Source: Bacteroidia bacterium
Lineage (GTDB): Bacteria > Bacteroidota > Bacteroidia > Palsa-965
DNA: 53,860 nucleotides
Assembly (NCBI GenBank): GCA_023151315.1
Contig: JAKLJE010000027.1
Span: forward strand, 1-53,860
Reading direction: 5' to 3'
In this document: positions 49,629-53,860 of the stretch, piece by piece
How positions within the stretch are numbered: the first letter of the stretch is position 1
How the letters are laid out: each line of letters starts with the position of its first letter
Program-made: the position numbers and the translations under genes
Notes under the pieces: model-generated
What the model was told of the DNA's origin: nothing
The model's database searches: none
The model's input: only the letters and a program-made list of their open reading frames with translations

Positions 49629-51935
49629 ATGCGTATGCTGCGTCTTTTCAATCTCATTTTATTACTTCTTGTTTTCGGTGCAGGCGGAGCCTTTGCACAA
49701 CAACAATACACGATTGGCGGCACTGTTTCCGATTCCACCAGTAAAGAAAGCGTGATCGGTGCTATTGTAACTGTAAGCGGTACCAACAAAGGAATGGCTA
49801 CCAATGTTTACGGATTCTTCTCGCTCACACTAGCCGAGGGGGAATACGACCTCATCATCAAATACACCGGATACAATACAAAAACGGTTCATGTAAGTCT
49901 GCACGCGAATGTTTCTCTGGAAATTCCTATCAGTAACAGCGCAAATCAGATGAACGAAGTTGTAATTACTGCGGTCAAAGACAAAAACCAGGAAACGGTC
50001 AGCTCTACGCAAATGAGTTCCATCAGCATACCGGTAGAACAGATAAGATATGTTCCGACGATTGGCGGCGAAACAGACGTTATCAAAGTATTGCAATTGA
50101 TGCCGGGTGTGAAACGAGGCGGTGAAGGTCAGAATACCATGCTGGTGCGTGGCGGTTCGGGCGACGACAATCTTATTCTTCTGGACGAAGCTGTAGTTTA
50201 CAACGTATCACACCTTTTCGGTTTCTTCTCTGTATTCAACAACGATGCGCTCAAGGATGTTACCATGATCAAGGGCGGATTTCCGGCACAGTACGGCGGT
50301 CGGCTTTCAAGCGTGATGGACATACGCATGAAAGACGGAGATATGCAGAATTACCATGTTGACGGAGGTATCGGTTTGCTTTCATCTCACATTACAATAC
50401 AAGGGCCGATTAAGAAAGACACCTGTTCTTTCATTCTCAGCGGACGTCGCTCTTATATCGACCAGGTTTTCCGTGCTGCGTACGGACAAGACATTCTTCC
50501 TTATTTCTTTTACGATGCAACACTGAAACTGAATTATAAAGTGAATGAGAACAACCGGTTGTTCTACAGTGCTTACATCGGAGATGATGTATTGCGACCA
50601 CCGAAGAACGACAGCTCATTGTTTGATGGAGGATTCCGTATGGGGAACTTCACAACTACGGCCCGTTGGAATCACATTTACAATCAGAAATTATTCTCCA
50701 ACCTTTCTTTCATTCATACACGTTTTCGTTATGACGTGGAAGCGAGCATTCCTGGAAATTCATTCCTGGCGAAATCACGTATTGCCGATTTCGGACTGAA
50801 GTATGATTTCACCTATTTCAAATCTACAGAGAACACATTGCGTTTCGGATTCCTTGGCACTTTCCATGGATTCCGACCGAATGTGGTCAATACAGCAGGA
50901 ACCATTTCTGATATCATTCGCTCCCGTGAAGGTGAGCTGGTTGTGAATTTCGAATCCGGATTGTACATACAGCAGGAATTGAAACTGCGCGACAACCTCA
51001 ATGTTTCCTACGGATTCCGTCAATCATTTCTGGTTGGCAGCGATGTGTTCTATACTTCACCTGAACCGCGCGGTTCAATAACTTATCTGTTCAATGAGAA
51101 CCAATCTGTAAAGTTCGGTTACTCGCGCATGACGCAATATCTGCATCTCGTTTCCAGTTCTGCAATTGCGCTTCCTACAGACTTATGGTACCCGGTTACG
51201 AAAAAAGTAAAACCGATTTATTCAAATCAGATTGCAGCAGGTTACAATCACAATTTCCCGAAACTGAAAACCATCGCGTCAATTGAAGTTTACTATAAAC
51301 ACATGCGGAACCTTATCGAGTATCGTGAAGGTGCAGTTTTGGTATTGAACGACAATTACGAGAACGAACTCATAGAAGGTCAGGGAGAATCATACGGAAT
51401 GGAGTTATTCCTGCAGCGTAATTCAGGTCGTTTCACCGGCTGGATCGGTTACACCATTTCGTGGACCACACGTCAGTTTGATGAACTGAATGAAGGCAAG
51501 CGCTATTATGCTCGTTACGATCGCCGTCACGATCTGTCATTTGTCGGAACGTGTGAAATCACCAAGCGATTCATTATTTCCGCAGTGTGGGTTTATTCAA
51601 CCGGACAACGTTTCACTCCTGTGATCGGTTACTTCCTCATGCCGAATTCATCTACCACGAACGTGAATACACTTCCGATCTATGGTGAACGAAACGGCAC
51701 GGTTTTACCTGCAGCGCATCGTATGGACATCAGCTTCATTATCAAGTCGCGCGAAAAAGCGAATCGCAAATGGATGAAATGGCAGGGCGAATGGAGCTTC
51801 GGCGCTTACAATCTATACAACCGTGCACAACCTTATCGTGTAGAAGTACAAGCCGGAGACGACGGTTCTCTTAAATACGTTTCCCGCGGTTTATTCGGAT
51901 TCATTCCTTTCATCAGTTATAACTTCAGGTACTAA
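49629..51935 (+). CDS. TonB-dependent receptor with carboxypeptidase-like N-terminal domain
   Basis: A 768-residue outer-membrane protein. Signal peptide MRMLRLFNLILLLLVFGAGG through FAQ; CarboxypepD_reg-like domain about 26-105 (YTIGGTVSDSTSKESVIGAI); plug domain about 130-240 with GETDVIKVLQLMPGV, GGEGQNTMLVRGGSGDDNLI and KGGFPAQYGGRLSSVMDIRM; then the 22-strand barrel ending FGFIPFISYNFRY with the aromatic C-terminus typical of barrel insertion. It shares one base with the following DUF4249 gene (TAATG). TonB receptor/DUF4249 pairs are common in Bacteroidota and probably form an uptake complex. The substrate is unknown. Confidence 0.93.
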   Translation: MRMLRLFNLILLLLVFGAGGAFAQQQYTIGGTVSDSTSKESVIGAIVTVSGTNKGMATNVYGFFSLTLAEGEYDLIIKYTGYNTKTVHVSLHANVSLEIPISNSANQMNEVVITAVKDKNQETVSSTQMSSISIPVEQIRYVPTIGGETDVIKVLQLMPGVKRGGEGQNTMLVRGGSGDDNLILLDEAVVYNVSHLFGFFSVFNNDALKDVTMIKGGFPAQYGGRLSSVMDIRMKDGDMQNYHVDGGIGLLSSHITIQGPIKKDTCSFILSGRRSYIDQVFRAAYGQDILPYFFYDATLKLNYKVNENNRLFYSAYIGDDVLRPPKNDSSLFDGGFRMGNFTTTARWNHIYNQKLFSNLSFIHTRFRYDVEASIPGNSFLAKSRIADFGLKYDFTYFKSTENTLRFGFLGTFHGFRPNVVNTAGTISDIIRSREGELVVNFESGLYIQQELKLRDNLNVSYGFRQSFLVGSDVFYTSPEPRGSITYLFNENQSVKFGYSRMTQYLHLVSSSAIALPTDLWYPVTKKVKPIYSNQIAAGYNHNFPKLKTIASIEVYYKHMRNLIEYREGAVLVLNDNYENELIEGQGESYGMELFLQRNSGRFTGWIGYTISWTTRQFDELNEGKRYYARYDRRHDLSFVGTCEITKRFIISAVWVYSTGQRFTPVIGYFLMPNSSTTNVNTLPIYGERNGTVLPAAHRMDISFIIKSREKANRKWMKWQGEWSFGAYNLYNRAQPYRVEVQAGDDGSLKYVSRGLFGFIPFISYNFRY

Positions 51936-52810
51936 TGAAAAAACTAGCTTTCATTTTCGCTCTCACATTCGTCGCGTTCACACAATCCTGTGTACCCGAT
52001 CCGATTGATATTGATGTAACACCTGCTGATCCGAAGTTGTGCATTTCATCAGTTGTATTAGGCAACAATGGAATTGTAATCGGTCTGACAAGAAGTTACA
52101 GTCCGTTACAACAGTCGCCTGAATCGGATACTCTCGGACAACAACTTGTTGATCAGATTCTCGTCACAGGAGCCACTGTAACAATTTCCTACCTGAACCA
52201 ACTGGATACGCTTTACGAATTATCTCCCGGTATTTATACCAACCTTTTCACCTCAATTACAGAAGGCGTGAATTATACTGTACGTGCTTCTGATCCTGTA
52301 TCAGGAGAGAGTGTTTGGGCAGCAACAATTATGCAACCGGAAGCTGTGCTTGATACAGTGTATCCTTACATCGACAGAACAACAACTGATTCCTTAGTTC
52401 ATTTCAAATTCACGCTTTTTGACAACGCTGCAACGGAGAATTACTATGTAGTCAATTTCATTAAAAAGGTTCAGGGCGACAGCACCTTTGACATCAATTC
52501 TGTTTTCGCAGCAGGTTCCAATGAAGTGTTGACGGAGTTTGAATTGTACGATGATCAGGCGTTCACCAATGGTTCACTCAATAAAGATGTGATTGTGTTT
52601 TCTGCAGAACAGACCGATACGGTTGCTGTAACTGTTTCGGAAATTTCGAAAGGTTATTATGAGTTTCTGACTGCGATGAAACGTTCATCTTCAATTTTCA
52701 ATCAGTTAACCGGCGAGCCGATAACTTATCCTTCCAATGTTGAAGGAGGATATGGCTTTTTTACCATGCACAGAGTGCGTAGCACCGTGTTTGATCTGAA
52801 TCTTTACTGA
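51935..52810 (+). CDS. DUF4249 lipoprotein, partner of the TonB-dependent receptor
   Basis: A 291-residue protein starting MKKLAFIFALTFVAFTQSCV, with a lipoprotein signal and Cys at residue 19. Typical DUF4249 features are an early beta-domain with V-x-G-A-x-V-x-I (ILVTGATVTISYLNQLDTLY), YTVRASDPVSGESVWAATIM, FKFTLFDNAATENYYVVNFI and the C-terminal GEPITYPSNVEGGYGFF phrase. The family is encoded next to TonB-dependent receptors and probably forms a surface or periplasmic cap or accessory component. Start overlaps the receptor stop, indicating coupled translation. Confidence 0.9.
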   Translation: MKKLAFIFALTFVAFTQSCVPDPIDIDVTPADPKLCISSVVLGNNGIVIGLTRSYSPLQQSPESDTLGQQLVDQILVTGATVTISYLNQLDTLYELSPGIYTNLFTSITEGVNYTVRASDPVSGESVWAATIMQPEAVLDTVYPYIDRTTTDSLVHFKFTLFDNAATENYYVVNFIKKVQGDSTFDINSVFAAGSNEVLTEFELYDDQAFTNGSLNKDVIVFSAEQTDTVAVTVSEISKGYYEFLTAMKRSSSIFNQLTGEPITYPSNVEGGYGFFTMHRVRSTVFDLNLY

Positions 52811-53009
52811 TCCTACTCCCTCCGAAATTACACGCTTCAGTATTTGAGTGGAGAAGACAAAATTGTGCAATTCTCTGCCTTAGTGTCAGAGTTTTGTCGG
52901 ACTATACCGTTGATTGCCGTTGAAAATGCAGGATTTGCCGTAAATACTTGACAATGGCCTGAAAATTTGGTAACATCACATTCTCAATTCTTAACATCTG
53001 ACCTGTATC

Positions 53010-53860
53010 ATGAAAAAACAATTACTTGGATTATTGGGATGCACCTTTATGGGAGGCGCTCTCATCGCTCAGATCCAATATGATGTGGAACAACCGTCAC
53101 CTGACGGAGGTTCTGTAACTGTGATCAAGAGCAAGAATTTTCAAATCTCACGTCCTCTTAGCGAAATGGATCCTGCTGATGAATCTCAGGAACCTGCTGT
53201 ATGGGAAAAGCATGAAATGACACACAACCGTCGTGCTTTCCGTACTCACACGCTTGAAAATCCGAATGCATTGCCGGCTAATGGTAATGATCCGATCGCA
53301 TCGCAATCTTATAACCCACTTCACCTGGCATCACCTCCGATCGCAAATTGGCAGGCTCAAAGCGGTTCAGGTTATCCGCCTGATCCATCAGGAGCTGCAG
53401 GTCCGAACCATTACGTACAAGCTGTTAATACTTCATACCGCGTTTACAGCAAAACAGGTACACCAATGACTAACTCATTAAACCTGAGTTCACTTTGGGC
53501 TGGCAGTTCAAACGACGGTGACCCGATTGTACTTTATGATCGTTATGCAGATCGTTGGGTAATCAGCCAGTTCCAGATTTCCGGTAATGAAATCCTGATT
53601 GCTGTTTCGCAGACTAATGATCCTATGGGTTCATATTACAGCTGGACATTCGTTCCGCAGTCCAATCAGTTTCCTGACTACTTCAAACTCTCTATCTGGC
53701 ACGACGGTTATTACATGTCTGCAAACTGGAATGAGCGCGTTGTTGTATTCGATCGCAATGCAATGATTGCGGGTAACTCAACGGTGAATATGATTGTGAA
53801 GGCTATGCCTACAACACCAACGAATGGATTCTTTGCTCCTATCCCTGCTGATGCTGACGG
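53010..53860 (+). CDS. large secreted protein, 5' part only
   Basis: An open frame of 283 codons that runs out of the window. The signal peptide is MKKQLLGLLGCTFMGGALIA followed by Gln. The mature part reads SGSGYPPDPSGAAGPNHYVQ, AVNTSYRVYSKTGTP, GDPIVLYDRYADRWVISQFQ, ISGNEILIAVSQTNDPMGSY and YFKLSIWHDGYYMSANWNE. These 'GPNHYVQ ... YDRYADRWV ... PTGSY' phrases are typical of large extracellular beta-propeller-like proteins of Bacteroidota that often end in a T9SS sorting domain. The C-terminus lies outside, so the sorting signal could not be checked. The 199 bases before it show no confident promoter. Confidence 0.85.
   Translation, partial: MKKQLLGLLGCTFMGGALIAQIQYDVEQPSPDGGSVTVIKSKNFQISRPLSEMDPADESQEPAVWEKHEMTHNRRAFRTHTLENPNALPANGNDPIASQSYNPLHLASPPIANWQAQSGSGYPPDPSGAAGPNHYVQAVNTSYRVYSKTGTPMTNSLNLSSLWAGSSNDGDPIVLYDRYADRWVISQFQISGNEILIAVSQTNDPMGSYYSWTFVPQSNQFPDYFKLSIWHDGYYMSANWNERVVVFDRNAMIAGNSTVNMIVKAMPTTPTNGFFAPIPADAD

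Noticed and set aside
52811-53009. Search for a promoter before the last secreted protein gene
   Set aside because: TTGACAATGG and AAATTTGG are present but their spacing and sequence do not fit the TTG/TANNTTTG pattern well enough.

Overview
The window is a chromosomal segment of a Bacteroidota bacterium. I base this on four kinds of evidence: TANNTTTG-type promoter elements in front of many genes; a giant secreted protein with a C-terminal type IX secretion (T9SS) sorting domain; TonB-dependent receptor and DUF4249 genes; and the order dapB - lepB - lepB - WbqC, which is familiar in this phylum. Start codons include ATG, GTG and TTG. One clear Shine-Dalgarno sequence was found (mutL), which is unusual for the phylum. 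I cannot place the organism below phylum. I see no tRNA, rRNA, CRISPR array, insertion sequence or prophage.

Layout. 1-9.1 kb: the 3' end of mnmE, a small lipoprotein, a small membrane protein, a 1985-residue T9SS adhesin-like protein on the minus strand, and a lipoprotein flanked by two 148-residue paralogous membrane proteins. 9.1-18.6 kb: a PQQ-propeller/SPOR fusion, an outer-membrane receptor, a VOC protein, an unrecognised secreted protein in AT-richer DNA, and a GH3/beta-lactamase fusion. 18.8-24.4 kb: mutL, two rhomboid proteases and an EEP-family phosphatase/nuclease packed as an operon, then a convergent PhyH dioxygenase. 24.6-34.2 kb: a 2-oxoacid dehydrogenase E2 gene followed by four consecutive PorE-like genes (TPR, PD40 propeller, CRD, OmpA), in which the peptidoglycan-binding OmpA domain is intact in the first two, degenerate in the third and absent from the fourth. 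34.2-38 kb: fabI, a toxin-antitoxin pair whose ParE-like toxin carries an in-frame stop, two OmpH/Skp-like secreted proteins, a DUF1569 protein and a lipoprotein. 38-43 kb: pckA with a structured leader, a small secreted protein, tag, a methyltransferase, a DUF2071 protein and a lipoprotein. 43-49.6 kb: rimM and rpsP (minus strand), dapB, two large signal peptidases I, a TSUP transporter and a WbqC protein. 49.6-53.9 kb: a TonB-dependent receptor/DUF4249 pair and the 5' part of a large secreted protein.

How the genes relate. Much of the window serves the cell envelope: secretion (signal peptidases, PorE-like proteins, a T9SS cargo), peptidoglycan recognition or turnover (GH3/beta-lactamase, SPOR, OmpA), fatty acid synthesis (fabI), lysine/diaminopimelate (dapB) and outer-membrane receptors. 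The most unusual signals are the graded PorE-like array and a set of intergenic spacers built from exact 7-bp-period repeats, two of which sit beside small hairpin arrays. The broken toxin next to an intact antitoxin is a clear sequence-level oddity.
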